DNA from: Prosthecobacter fusiformis
Lineage (GTDB): Bacteria; Verrucomicrobiota; Verrucomicrobiia; Verrucomicrobiales; Verrucomicrobiaceae
Assembly (NCBI RefSeq): GCF_004364345.1
Contig: NZ_SOCA01000001.1
Coordinates: 496,001 to 560,000, forward strand
Direction: 5' to 3'
Length of the DNA stretch: 64,000 nt
Each line of letters starts with the position of its first letter. Position 1 is the stretch's first letter. Of this stretch, positions 50,288 to 59,150 are shown piece after piece. Under the pieces are notes generated by a model that worked only from the letters and a program-made list of their open reading frames with translations, was not told the DNA's origin and did not search any database. The position numbers were made by a program, and so were the translations under genes.

Positions 50288-51204
50288 GATTTGAAGCCGA
50301 TGCGAGGGTTGAGGAGTGCCTGAAGGAAATCCACCAGGAGATTGAAGCCGATGATGAGAACGGCGTAAAAGGCGGCTGTGGCCATGGCGAGCACGAAATC
50401 TCGGTTCACAGCCGCCCCCACGAAATGCTGGCCCAGGCCGGGTAGTTGAAAGACTGTTTCGATAATGATTGAACCGGTCATCAACCCCGCAGCGGTAGGG
50501 CCAAGATAGTTCAGCACTGGCAAGCAAGCGAGCTTGAAGGAATGACGAAAAACGATGGCCATCTCCGAGGCACCTTTGGCACGGGCAGTGCGGATGAAAT
50601 CCTGCACCAGGGTTTCCCGCAAGCCACCACGGGTAAGCCGGGCAATGTAGGCGCTGTAAATGATACCTAACGTCAAGGATGGTAAAACCCAGTCATCCCA
50701 GTCATACCAGCCGGAGGCATTGAACCAGCGCAGTTTCAAGCCGAGAACCAGCGCAATCAACGGCCCCAGGACCATGCTGGGCGTACAGATGCCCAGTGTA
50801 GCGATGACCATGCAGACGCGGTCATCGAAGGTATTGGCACGCACAGCGGCCAGTGCGCCCATGGGAATGCCAAAACCAATGGCAATGACCAGCGCCGCCA
50901 GTGCAACCATGGCGGAGACCGGAAAAGCCTGCACGATAATCTCATCCACACCCCGGCCAGGATTCTTCGAGGAGGCGGGGAAATTGAACGTGGCAAAGCT
51001 GACCAGATGCCGCCAAAGCTGCACATACACAGGCTTGTCCAGCCCGAGCGCGATGACCTGTTGCTCACGAATGTGCTCGGGGATGTTCCTTTCACTCTGC
51101 ATCGGTGAACCGGGGGCCATTTTCAGCAACGCAAAGGTGATGCAGAGCACGCCGAAAATAACGACGAGACCCTGCATAAGGCGGCTGATGAGGAAGCTGA
51201 GCAT
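50284..51204 (-). CDS. OppB/DppB-type ABC permease
   Basis: 306 residues with six membrane helices. MLSFLISRLMQGLVVIFGVL is the typical first helix. GSPMQSERNIPEHIREQQVI is the periplasmic part that precedes the conserved core. YIARLTRGGLRETLVQDFIR and RAKGASEMAIVFRHSFK form the EAA loop that meets the ATPase. It pairs with the OppC-type permease by a four-base overlap. Opp/Dpp systems import oligopeptides, nickel or sugars. Confidence 0.9.
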   Translation of the reverse strand: MLSFLISRLMQGLVVIFGVLCITFALLKMAPGSPMQSERNIPEHIREQQVIALGLDKPVYVQLWRHLVSFATFNFPASSKNPGRGVDEIIVQAFPVSAMVALAALVIAIGFGIPMGALAAVRANTFDDRVCMVIATLGICTPSMVLGPLIALVLGLKLRWFNASGWYDWDDWVLPSLTLGIIYSAYIARLTRGGLRETLVQDFIRTARAKGASEMAIVFRHSFKLACLPVLNYLGPTAAGLMTGSIIIETVFQLPGLGQHFVGAAVNRDFVLAMATAAFYAVLIIGFNLLVDFLQALLNPRIGFKS

Positions 51205-51254
51205 TGGGGGAGATTCAACAGGGAAGCGGACGCAGCATCAATGCCAAATCACCT

Positions 51255-53411
51255 TCAAGCCAGAAGCTTCTCCAAGGCTTCCTTTGTGGTGACCGGAGCC
51301 TGGCAGGCATAGTTCTGGCAGACGTAGGCGGCGGCCTGTCCCCCTACCGGTGCCATGGAGGAAACAGCTTCATTTTTTCCACCCAGCCAGGCTTGGCCCG
51401 CTCCGCCGTCGGCATGGAGAAGAACGGCATGGGGCAGGAGGCGGCGATGGATAACGGCGGCGAGCGCTTGAAAACCCGGAGAGGTTTTGTCGCCCGCTAG
51501 GACGATCTGCTGCTTTCCATGCTCCAGGAAATCGGCGGCCATGACAAGCACGGGCACAGCTGAGGGGCTTTCCTGAAGGGTCTTGCCAAACAGGGTGATG
51601 ATCTTTGCGGCCTGATCCGCATAAGGCTTGCTGTCCAGCATAGCAGCGAGGCGCACCAGATTGAGCGCCGCGAGGGAATTCGGCGAGGGCTCGGCACCAT
51701 CGTAGTCCTCTTTGATTCGGAGGACGGAGTGGGCCATGTCGGTATGGACGCTGTAATAACCCCCGTTTTCCTTGTCGAGGAATAGGCTGTCCATTTCCTC
51801 CTGGAGTGAGGCGGCCCATTGCAGCCACTTCACCTCAAAGGAGGCCTGATAAAGATCCAGCAGCCCATGGATGAGGCAGGCATAATCGGTCGCGAAACCC
51901 TTGGGCCCACGCTCCCCTGCACGCCAGCTCCGGTGTAGGTCTCTACCTGGAGTGGCGCAGAGTTCATCATGGAGAAACTGAGCGGCCTCCCCGGCGAGTT
52001 TGAGAAAGCCGGTTTCACCCAAGGCAGCCCCGGCGCGTGACAGGCCGGAGATCATGAGGCCGTTCCAGGCAGTGATGACCTTGTCATCCAGATGCGGACG
52101 GGGGCGCTTGGCGCGGGCTTCGAAAAGCAGCTTCAACCCACGGGCCTGGATGGCCAAAATCTCCTCTGGGGTCTTCTTGAAAAACTCTGCAGTCTTCTTG
52201 ATGGAATAAGCTCGGAAAAGGGTATTGAGGCCCGTGAGTTCGCCATGCGCATCGCTCTCGGGCCGGGCATTTCCATCGCGGCGTGCACCAAAGGAATAGC
52301 GGAAAATGCTGCCTTCCTCCTTGCCGAGGATCTCGTCTATCTCGCTAGCTTTCCACACATAAAAGGCACCTTCTTTTTTATGGTCGTCGCCTTCCTGGGC
52401 GTAGCTGTCGGCATCCTCGGCGGAAAAGAAGCCACCTTTTTCGTGACGCATATCCCGCTGGACATAGGTGACGATGTCCCGAGCCACATCTGCTAGAAAG
52501 GGTGATTGGGTGATAAGGTGGCCATCTGCATAGGCCCAGAGAAGCTGGCCCTGGTCATAAAGCATCTTTTCATAATGCGGGATGTGCCAGTAGCCATCCA
52601 CGGCATAGCGGTGCATACCGCCGCCAACGTGATCCCAGATGCCGCCATTGGCCATGGCGCGAAGGGTTTTCACAGACATCTCTGCAGCCCAGTCGGCCTC
52701 GCTTTTACGCGCCTCATCCTTTTGCCAAGCGTGGTGAATACGCAGAAGCAGGTTGATAGAGCTGGAGCGGGGAAATTTCGGCGCACTGCTGAATCCGGCC
52801 TCATGATAATCGTAATTACTGGCGAGGTCGTCGTAGGCCTTTTGGACAATGGCATCCACTTCCACCTCACCACCGGTATTTTCACCATCCAGGTATTCCT
52901 GAAGTTTGGAAATGGAGCGGTCCGAGCTGGCGAGGACTTTTTCGCGGTCTTCCGTCCAGGCTTTGTGGAGCTCGATCAGTAAATTTTTAAAACCAATGCG
53001 TCCCTGGGCATTTTCCGGGGGAAAATAGGTGCCACCGAAGAAAGGCTTTAAATCGGGGGTGAGGAAGACGGACATGGGCCAGCCACCGCCACCGCTGGCG
53101 GCCTGCACATAGGTCATGTAAGTGAGGTCCACATCCGGGCGCTCTTCGCGATCCACCTTCACAGCGATGAAGTTTTCATTGATGTAGGCAGCGATTTCCT
53201 CGTTTTCGAAAGATTCCCGCTCCATGACATGACACCAGTGGCAGGTGGAATAGCCGCTGGACAGGAAGATGGGTTTGTCCTCTGCCTTGGCCTTGGCGAT
53301 GGCCTCATCCCCCCAGGGCAGCCAGTTGACGGGATTGTGGGCATGCTGGAGCAAATAGGGCGACTTTTCGCGGATGAGGGCGTTGGTGTGTTTGGGGGCT
53401 GGGTCGCTCAT
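51255..53411 (-). CDS. DUF255 thioredoxin-like/glycosidase-like protein (YyaL/SPATA20 family)
   Basis: 718 residues. The N-terminal thioredoxin-like domain (DUF255) has [20 protein letters not shown] and the redox-like [14 protein letters not shown] (C57, C60). [14 protein letters not shown] and [20 protein letters not shown] are also typical. The rest (about 200-700) is an (alpha/alpha)6 barrel of the glycosidase-like type, as in [19 protein letters not shown]-like and [12 protein letters not shown]. Family members are found in all domains, but their substrate is unknown. It lies upstream of oppB by 51 bases on the same strand. Confidence 0.87.
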   Translation of the reverse strand: MSDPAPKHTNALIREKSPYLLQHAHNPVNWLPWGDEAIAKAKAEDKPIFLSSGYSTCHWCHVMERESFENEEIAAYINENFIAVKVDREERPDVDLTYMTYVQAASGGGGWPMSVFLTPDLKPFFGGTYFPPENAQGRIGFKNLLIELHKAWTEDREKVLASSDRSISKLQEYLDGENTGGEVEVDAIVQKAYDDLASNYDYHEAGFSSAPKFPRSSSINLLLRIHHAWQKDEARKSEADWAAEMSVKTLRAMANGGIWDHVGGGMHRYAVDGYWHIPHYEKMLYDQGQLLWAYADGHLITQSPFLADVARDIVTYVQRDMRHEKGGFFSAEDADSYAQEGDDHKKEGAFYVWKASEIDEILGKEEGSIFRYSFGARRDGNARPESDAHGELTGLNTLFRAYSIKKTAEFFKKTPEEILAIQARGLKLLFEARAKRPRPHLDDKVITAWNGLMISGLSRAGAALGETGFLKLAGEAAQFLHDELCATPGRDLHRSWRAGERGPKGFATDYACLIHGLLDLYQASFEVKWLQWAASLQEEMDSLFLDKENGGYYSVHTDMAHSVLRIKEDYDGAEPSPNSLAALNLVRLAAMLDSKPYADQAAKIITLFGKTLQESPSAVPVLVMAADFLEHGKQQIVLAGDKTSPGFQALAAVIHRRLLPHAVLLHADGGAGQAWLGGKNEAVSSMAPVGGQAAAYVCQNYACQAPVTTKEALEKLLA

Positions 53412-53519
53412 GATAATGAATGAAACGTGGCGATGGGGGCCGGGGTTGCAAGCGGTGGACCGCTTGGTGGTTGCGTTTGGGGCGGTATGTGCTTGTTTCC
53501 GGCTCCGAAAAACCTAGCC

Positions 53520-54218
53520 ATGTCTGCGCACCCCCATCCCACTTCCGAAGAATCCGGCTCCATCTGGAAAATCCTCAACGTGATCATTGCCATTGTCGTC
53601 GGCGGTTTCACGCTGTTCTGGGCCATTACCTTCCTCATCGGCGCCAAGGCTGAGACTTCCGGCTGGAATAAGGTGGAAGCAGTGACAGAGACCGCGCCTG
53701 CGGCAGAAGCTGCTGCACCCGCTGCCACTGAAACACCAGCCGCCGCTCCTGCAGCGACGCCCGGCACAGCGCCAGCCCCGGCTGCACCCGCCACTGCTGA
53801 AGCGACCGCCCCAGCCCTGACTCCCGCCCCTGAAGCCGCTCAGATTGCCCTCAAGGTGGATGTCGCCAACCCACTGGCCTACGACATCAAGGAATTTTCT
53901 GTGAAGTCCGGACAGGCCGTCAAGCTGACCTTCAACAATGTCCATCCCGCCGTCCCGCAGCCGCACAATGTGGTCATCGGCGTGAGTGGCTCCAAGGACA
54001 AGCTGCTGGCTCTGGCTATGCAGATGGCCACATCCCCCGATGGCATGGCCAAGGGCTACATCCCAGAATCCCCTGACATTCTTTTCCACACGAAGCTGCT
54101 TCAGCCTGGCCAGAGTGAGACTATCGAATTCACCGCACCTGCCGCTGGCGACTACCCATATATGTGCACCTTTCCAGGTCACGGCATCATCATGAATGGC
54201 ATCATGCGGGTGGAGTAA
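53520..54218 (+). CDS. Membrane-anchored cupredoxin (azurin/plastocyanin-like)
   Basis: 232 residues. One N-terminal helix (17-41) anchors it, followed by an Ala/Pro/Thr-rich flexible linker (about 57-105). The C-terminal 125 residues form a blue-copper domain: H149 in PQPHNVVIG, C216, H221 and M225 in CTFPGHGIIM. These are the type-1 copper ligands. LQPGQSETIEFTAPAAGDYP is the usual preceding strand. It would carry electrons in the periplasm, for a terminal oxidase or denitrification. The ATG at 53520 gives the shortest leader before the helix. Confidence 0.85.
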   Translation: MSAHPHPTSEESGSIWKILNVIIAIVVGGFTLFWAITFLIGAKAETSGWNKVEAVTETAPAAEAAAPAATETPAAAPAATPGTAPAPAAPATAEATAPALTPAPEAAQIALKVDVANPLAYDIKEFSVKSGQAVKLTFNNVHPAVPQPHNVVIGVSGSKDKLLALAMQMATSPDGMAKGYIPESPDILFHTKLLQPGQSETIEFTAPAAGDYPYMCTFPGHGIIMNGIMRVE

Positions 54219-54236
54219 CCGCCTTTCGATTTACAA

Positions 54237-54268
54237 AAAAGCCCGGGTGATGAACCCGGGCTTTTTTT
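54237..54268. terminator. Strong intrinsic terminator after the cupredoxin gene
   Basis: GCCCGGGT and ACCCGGGC form a perfect 8-bp stem around a five-base loop. Seven T follow on the plus strand, and a run of six A precedes it, so it may also act on the minus strand. Confidence 0.9.
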
Positions 54269-54309
54269 GTCGCTGATCTCCTGGAAGAGGGCGGGCTGTT
54301 CCGTGGATC

Positions 54310-54330
54310 GCATCACTCGGAGAGTGATGC
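54310..54330. repeat. 9-bp perfect hairpin between the cupredoxin and DUF1501 genes
   Basis: GCATCACTC and GAGTGATGC flank a three-base loop. It lies ten bases past the end of the minus-strand DUF1501 gene. Shape and place fit a REP-type palindrome or a second terminator stem. Confidence 0.45.
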
Positions 54331-54339
54331 CTACTGTAC

Positions 54340-55809
54340 TCACGCGAAGAGCTTCGTTACGGGCTTGGCTTTCACTAGCTCGCGGGGCTGGTTGAGGTGG
54401 TTGTAAACGATGGTTTCAGGATCAATGCCCACGGCATGGTAGATCGTGGCCAGGAGTTCTGTCGGATGAACAGGATCTTCGGCAGGTGAGGAACCGGTTT
54501 TGTCCGACTTGCCATGGATGTAACCACGCTTGATGCCGGCCCCACCGATGACCGCCGTATAACAATAAGGCCAGTGGTCGCGGCCATCAGCGCTGTTACC
54601 ATTGCCTGAGGTAGATACTCCCTTTTCTGGGCTGCGGCCAAATTCACCTAGAGCAACGACGAGTGTCTCATCAAGCAGGCCGCTGGAGTCCAGATCTTCA
54701 AAAAGGGCGCTCAGCCCCTGGTCCAGCATCGGTCCGCTCTGGCTTTTCATGCGCTGAGTCAAGCCCACGTGGTGGTCCCAGGAGTGATTGTCTGAATTGG
54801 CGACTTTAGGCCAGATCAGTTCCACCACACGCGTGCCAGCTTCAATGAGACGACGTGCCAGCATGCAGCTCTGGCCAAAGGTATTGCGACCGTAGCGGTC
54901 ACGCAGCTTTGGAGATTCACGGTCAAGCGCGAAGGCATCTCGAGCACGACCGCTAGCGATGAGGTTGAGGGCCTGGTCATAGTAGCTGTCCAGGCTCATG
55001 TCCTTCACAGCCGCTTCAATCGTGGGCATCTGATCATTGATGGCATCGCGCAACTTGGCACGGCGCTGGAGGCGGACGCTGAAGAGGTCCGGGCGGAGCT
55101 GGAGATCCTCGATCTTAATCCGGTCCATCTTGCCCATGTCCAGGTCATCACCATCGGGATACAGCGTATAAGGATCGTAGGCTTTGCCGAGGAAACCAGC
55201 GGTGCCGCCTTTGCCGACGACGTTGGATTCCTGAAGGGGACGCGGCAACATCACGAAGGGCAGCATCGGCTCATCCATGGGCTTCAGACGGATGATGTTG
55301 CTGCCGAAGTTGGGGAAGTCCTTGGCGTTCGGCGGCTCAAGCTGGCCGGATGGGCTCACTTTGTCCGTCGTATAGCCGGTCATGATCTGATAGATGGCGG
55401 CGGTGTGATTGAACAATCCGTTAGGCGTATAGCTCATCGAATTGATCATGGTGAACTTGTCATTCACCTTGGCCAACTGGGGGAGGATCTCCGTGAAATG
55501 GTGGCCAGGGACCTTGGTCGGAATGGTCTTGAAAGCCGAGCGAACTTTGTCTGGCACATTCTCTTTGGGATCCCAAAGGTCAAGATGGCTGGGACCACCC
55601 TGGAGATAGATCATGAGTACATGCTTAGCTTTTCCCCAGCCTACACGACCAGCGGCGGGGGAATTGACAGAGGCGGCCTGTGCACGGAACATGCCGTTCA
55701 GCGTGAGACCCATCATGGAGGCACCGCCCACACGCAAGATGTCACGGCGGGTCATGCCGAGGTCTTTATCACAAAGGTCTTTGCCGAGGGCTCCAGGAAT
55801 GCGAAACAT
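54340..55809 (-). CDS. DUF1501 domain-containing Tat-exported protein
   Basis: 489 residues. [19 protein letters not shown] (19-37) is a Tat signal. [20 protein letters not shown] begins the DUF1501 domain, an alkaline-phosphatase/sulfatase-like fold abundant in Planctomycetes and Verrucomicrobia. [17 protein letters not shown] and [13 protein letters not shown] are later conserved blocks. These genes usually lie beside a DUF1549/DUF1553 cytochrome-like gene, but none is adjacent here. The natural role of the family is unproven. Confidence 0.93.
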   Translation of the reverse strand: MFRIPGALGKDLCDKDLGMTRRDILRVGGASMMGLTLNGMFRAQAASVNSPAAGRVGWGKAKHVLMIYLQGGPSHLDLWDPKENVPDKVRSAFKTIPTKVPGHHFTEILPQLAKVNDKFTMINSMSYTPNGLFNHTAAIYQIMTGYTTDKVSPSGQLEPPNAKDFPNFGSNIIRLKPMDEPMLPFVMLPRPLQESNVVGKGGTAGFLGKAYDPYTLYPDGDDLDMGKMDRIKIEDLQLRPDLFSVRLQRRAKLRDAINDQMPTIEAAVKDMSLDSYYDQALNLIASGRARDAFALDRESPKLRDRYGRNTFGQSCMLARRLIEAGTRVVELIWPKVANSDNHSWDHHVGLTQRMKSQSGPMLDQGLSALFEDLDSSGLLDETLVVALGEFGRSPEKGVSTSGNGNSADGRDHWPYCYTAVIGGAGIKRGYIHGKSDKTGSSPAEDPVHPTELLATIYHAVGIDPETIVYNHLNQPRELVKAKPVTKLFA

Positions 55810-56025
55810 GGCGGTAGGAGGATTGAATAGGAACGATGAAGCTTACCAGTCCCGGCCTAACAAAGCCAAGAACAAAACGAACACACGCGGATACGACCCC
55901 GCCTTCGCATTCTTGCGGAACCCAGGAAGATGCTCGTCATCTCATAGGAAAGTCCATTCATCCAGGTGGAATCTGCCATCATGTTGAACATCTTTCATTC
56001 AGCCGCCATCCAAGCAGTCTCTCGC

Positions 56026-56655
56026 ATGCGTCTCTTCCCCATCGCTATTCTTGTCCTGCTCGCTTCAATCTGTAGGGCAGATCAAACTGAACTTGCCGCA
56101 GCCTCCAGGTCACGGCTTCCCATCGGAAATAACAGCTTTGCCGTGCGGTTATGCCATGCAGCGCTGGACCGGACGGCCGTGACTGTCAGATACGATGGCG
56201 CGTATTTACGCATCCCCTACCCTGGCGGTGACGTCCCTGCCGAAACCGGTGTCTGCACGGATGAGGTGATACGCAGTTACCGGGTCCTGGGATTTGATCT
56301 CCAAAAACTGGTGCATGAGGACATGAAACGAAACTTTTCCGCCTATCCCAAAAATTGGGGCCTACCCAAACCGGACACCAACATTGACCACCGCCGTGTG
56401 CCGAATTTGCAGACCTTTTTTAAACGCAAACGCGCCGCCCTACCCACCACCCAAAATCCCGCCGATTACAAACCTGGAGACCTTATCACCTGCACCGTCG
56501 CAGGTCGGCTGCCACACATCGCCCTCGTGGTGCCTGCGCCAGACGGAGGAGATACTCCCTGGATCGTCCATAACATCGGCAGCGGACCGATGCTGGAAAA
56601 CCGCCTCTTTGAATTCCCGCTAACCGGACACTACCGGTGGCATCCTGAGAAGTGA
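56026..56655 (+). CDS. DUF1287 family secreted protein
   Basis: About 209 residues. Signal peptide MRLFPIAILVLLASICRADQ. The DUF1287 block is clear: ETGVCTDEVIRSYRVLGFDL, LVHEDMKRNF and PDTNIDHRRVPNLQTFF. YKPGDLITCTVAGRLPHIAL continues the domain, which resembles the NlpC/P60-like cysteine-hydrolase fold with Cys (GVCTDE) and His (LPHIAL). Function unknown. ATG 55981 would add 15 residues with no benefit to the signal, so 56026 is preferred. Confidence 0.88.
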   Translation: MRLFPIAILVLLASICRADQTELAAASRSRLPIGNNSFAVRLCHAALDRTAVTVRYDGAYLRIPYPGGDVPAETGVCTDEVIRSYRVLGFDLQKLVHEDMKRNFSAYPKNWGLPKPDTNIDHRRVPNLQTFFKRKRAALPTTQNPADYKPGDLITCTVAGRLPHIALVVPAPDGGDTPWIVHNIGSGPMLENRLFEFPLTGHYRWHPEK

Positions 56656-56664
56656 ACCCTCAGT

Positions 56665-57441
56665 TTACAGCCCCTCTAAATCGCGGATCAGCGAAGCGCG
56701 TGATTTGGCCAGACCTTTGTAATCAGCAACGGTCGGCTCCATCGTTTCCAGGGATTTCAGCAGCCCTGCCACAACCCCAGGAAGAGTGACGAGTCCATCC
56801 AAACGATGGTTGCTGACACGGATGCCAAAGAGAAGGGCGCGGCTCACAGGCAAGCGTGTGAGAAACTGACGCTCCAGGCGCAGCCAAGTGCTGTCTAGCC
56901 TGGCGGCTTCTGTAAGCCCGGGCAATCGACGAGATGGATGATGATTCAGCTCCGCATCCGCGCTCAGCCCCCAGTTATCTCTCTCCCACGCCAAGTCCGG
57001 CTGAATCCTCGAAAGAAAAACCTGGATGGATTTCCCCAGTTCCGCTTCAAGTCCTGGCACCGGGCCATGCACAGCCGATAGCGGCAAGCCCAGCTTCTCC
57101 GGCAATGACCATGAGGAAGGAAACACCACCTCTCCTCCAAGGACATGTGGCTCATTGAGAACACCCTCAGAGAGCAGCACCCAATCAGGTTCACATTGCG
57201 AGGCCTGCTGACGAATCCACCCCCGCGCTTCCTCCATGGCGACACTCGCCTCTGGAAGCTGTACTGAATAAAGGTCAGGGGCCTCGGCCAGCCATTTTTC
57301 GCGCTGCTGCCGGACTTCTCCCGATACATCCTGAACGGACCAAAAGTCAGCGGCATCGCCAACTCGAAGTCCCATCTGGAAACGATGGTCCACGGTGGGA
57401 AAAAGACGCTGCCAATCTGGATACATAACACAGGCTAGCAT
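56665..57441 (-). CDS. DUF3445, heme-dependent oxidative N-demethylase (HDOD)-like
   Basis: 258 residues. VFPSSWSLPEKLGLPLSAVH followed by GPVPGLEAEL and ERDNWGLSADAELNHH are the characteristic blocks of DUF3445. Characterised members use a PAS-fold heme domain with a histidine ligand to remove methyl groups from secondary amines. RQFLTRLPVSRALLFGIR, the final block, is also typical. Substrate unknown. The protein is shorter than many members (about 300). A start at the internal ATG 57426 is also possible. Confidence 0.8.
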   Translation of the reverse strand: MLACVMYPDWQRLFPTVDHRFQMGLRVGDAADFWSVQDVSGEVRQQREKWLAEAPDLYSVQLPEASVAMEEARGWIRQQASQCEPDWVLLSEGVLNEPHVLGGEVVFPSSWSLPEKLGLPLSAVHGPVPGLEAELGKSIQVFLSRIQPDLAWERDNWGLSADAELNHHPSRRLPGLTEAARLDSTWLRLERQFLTRLPVSRALLFGIRVSNHRLDGLVTLPGVVAGLLKSLETMEPTVADYKGLAKSRASLIRDLEGL

Positions 57442-57515
57442 AACAAAATGAGGATTCCGCTCTCAAATGAGTCCAGGCTTGCCTAACAGGCAGGGATTCA
57501 TTTACGGTCATCCTC

Positions 57516-59144
57516 ATGCGCGTTCTGCTGCCTCTGCTGTTTTTTCCCCTCCTGCTTTTAGCCGAGGACAAGCCATTGGCTGAAGTAGCCAAGGAGGCGG
57601 CAAAATCCCTCAAAGCAGGGGGTATAGCCACAGCAGAAAGTCTGGACGGAAAAGTCACCTTTGCGGCCTTCAGTTCATCCAGAAAAGATGAGGCAAAGTA
57701 TGATGAAAACATGCTGTTTGAAATCGGATCTATCACGAAGGTCTTCACAGGTCTGCTGCTGGCCCAGGCCGTGGTGGAGGGGAAAGTAACCTTGGACACG
57801 CCGATATCGGAGCTACTCGATCCTGCTTTTACATTTGCGGATCCGCGTATCGCAGCCATCACGCTCAAACAACTGTCCACCCATACCAGCGGACTTCCAC
57901 GGCTGCCGGACAATCATGGTCAGGGCGTGGTCGGCGACGATCCCTATGCCGGGTATAACGAAAAGTTGCTCTATGAATTCATTGCTAGCGCCAAACTGAA
58001 AGGCAAGGCCCCCTATCCCTGCAATTATTCCAATGTGGGTGTGGGACTGCTCGGGCATTTACTGGGCAAGGTTTATGCGATGTCCTGGGAAGAAGCCATC
58101 GTTGCTAAAATCTGTACTCCCCTGGGACTGCAGCACACACGGATGACCATCACCAGCCTCAATCTGCCACTCGCCACTCCATATGACGGGGCGAAGAAAA
58201 ACGTCTCCTGGCACCTGAATGCGGTGGCTGGTGCCGGTGCCCTGCGGGCCACTGCGGCGGATCTTCTTAAATTTGGGCAGGCCATGGCGAAACCGGAGGC
58301 TACCCCTCTCGCCAAAGCCTTTGCACTGGCCTTGCATCCGCATGCGGATGCCGCAGGCCCCACCAGTAAAATCGGCTTGGGACCTTTCATGACCACACGC
58401 GATGGACTAACTATTTACGACCATGGTGGCGGTACCGGAGGTTATCGATCTGGACTGCAAGTCATCCCGGAAAAAAACATCGTCCGCGTGGTCCTCATCA
58501 ATAACACCACCCTCGATCCCAATGCGCTGATCCTGGATACCCGCATCGAGCCGCCACGGGTGATGCCCAAGGAGGTCAAGCTCGACGCCGAGGCCCTCAA
58601 AGACTACCCAGGGGTTTACATCCTGGACCCCAACGCCCGCTTCACCATCCTGCTGCACAAAGGCCAGATTTGGAACAGACTGACGGGCCAGGCATTTTTA
58701 CCCATGTTTGCCAAAGACAAGGACCAGTTCTTTTTCAAGGCGGTCAATGCCGAGATCCGCTTCAGTCGTGAAGGAGATAAAATAGTCTCCCTCACCCTCT
58801 TCCAAAATGGTCGCGAACTGGTGGCCAAACGCAGCGACTTACCCACGCCGACCATTGCCCTGCATACTGCCGAAGAATTGAAACCCTATGCCGGAAAATA
58901 TTTTATATTCGGCCTGACCGAATTGAATGTCACCCTGCATGGCCGCACCCTGTATGCTCAACTGTCAGGCCAAGAAGCCGCACCCATTTTCGACATGGGC
59001 AGAGACCGCTTCGAATTCGATGTGGTGGAAGCCGCGATCACCTTCACTCGTGACAAGGATGGAAAAATCATTGGCTTGATCCTGGCGCAAAATGGCGGGC
59101 AATTCCCTGCGGCGAGGCAAGAGCAGCCTCCCGCCAAGAAATGA
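57516..59144 (+). CDS. Serine hydrolase (beta-lactamase class C / PBP4* family) with a tandem C-terminal repeat
   Basis: 542 residues. Sec signal MRVLLPLLFFPLLLLAEDK. Catalytic SITK is at 72-75, Y171-S-N173 follows in CNYSNVGVGLLG, and HGGGTGG replaces the KTG triad. The order Ser-x-x-Lys, Tyr-x-Asn, His-x-Gly marks class C-like penicillin-binding esterases and beta-lactamases. The C-terminal part repeats: about 362-436 (DYPGVYILDPNARF) and about 455-530 (PYAGKYFIFGLTEL) are homologous lipocalin-like DUF3471-type segments. Substrate may be a peptide, ester or beta-lactam. Confidence 0.87.
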   Translation: MRVLLPLLFFPLLLLAEDKPLAEVAKEAAKSLKAGGIATAESLDGKVTFAAFSSSRKDEAKYDENMLFEIGSITKVFTGLLLAQAVVEGKVTLDTPISELLDPAFTFADPRIAAITLKQLSTHTSGLPRLPDNHGQGVVGDDPYAGYNEKLLYEFIASAKLKGKAPYPCNYSNVGVGLLGHLLGKVYAMSWEEAIVAKICTPLGLQHTRMTITSLNLPLATPYDGAKKNVSWHLNAVAGAGALRATAADLLKFGQAMAKPEATPLAKAFALALHPHADAAGPTSKIGLGPFMTTRDGLTIYDHGGGTGGYRSGLQVIPEKNIVRVVLINNTTLDPNALILDTRIEPPRVMPKEVKLDAEALKDYPGVYILDPNARFTILLHKGQIWNRLTGQAFLPMFAKDKDQFFFKAVNAEIRFSREGDKIVSLTLFQNGRELVAKRSDLPTPTIALHTAEELKPYAGKYFIFGLTELNVTLHGRTLYAQLSGQEAAPIFDMGRDRFEFDVVEAAITFTRDKDGKIIGLILAQNGGQFPAARQEQPPAKK

Positions 59145-59150
59145 TACCAT

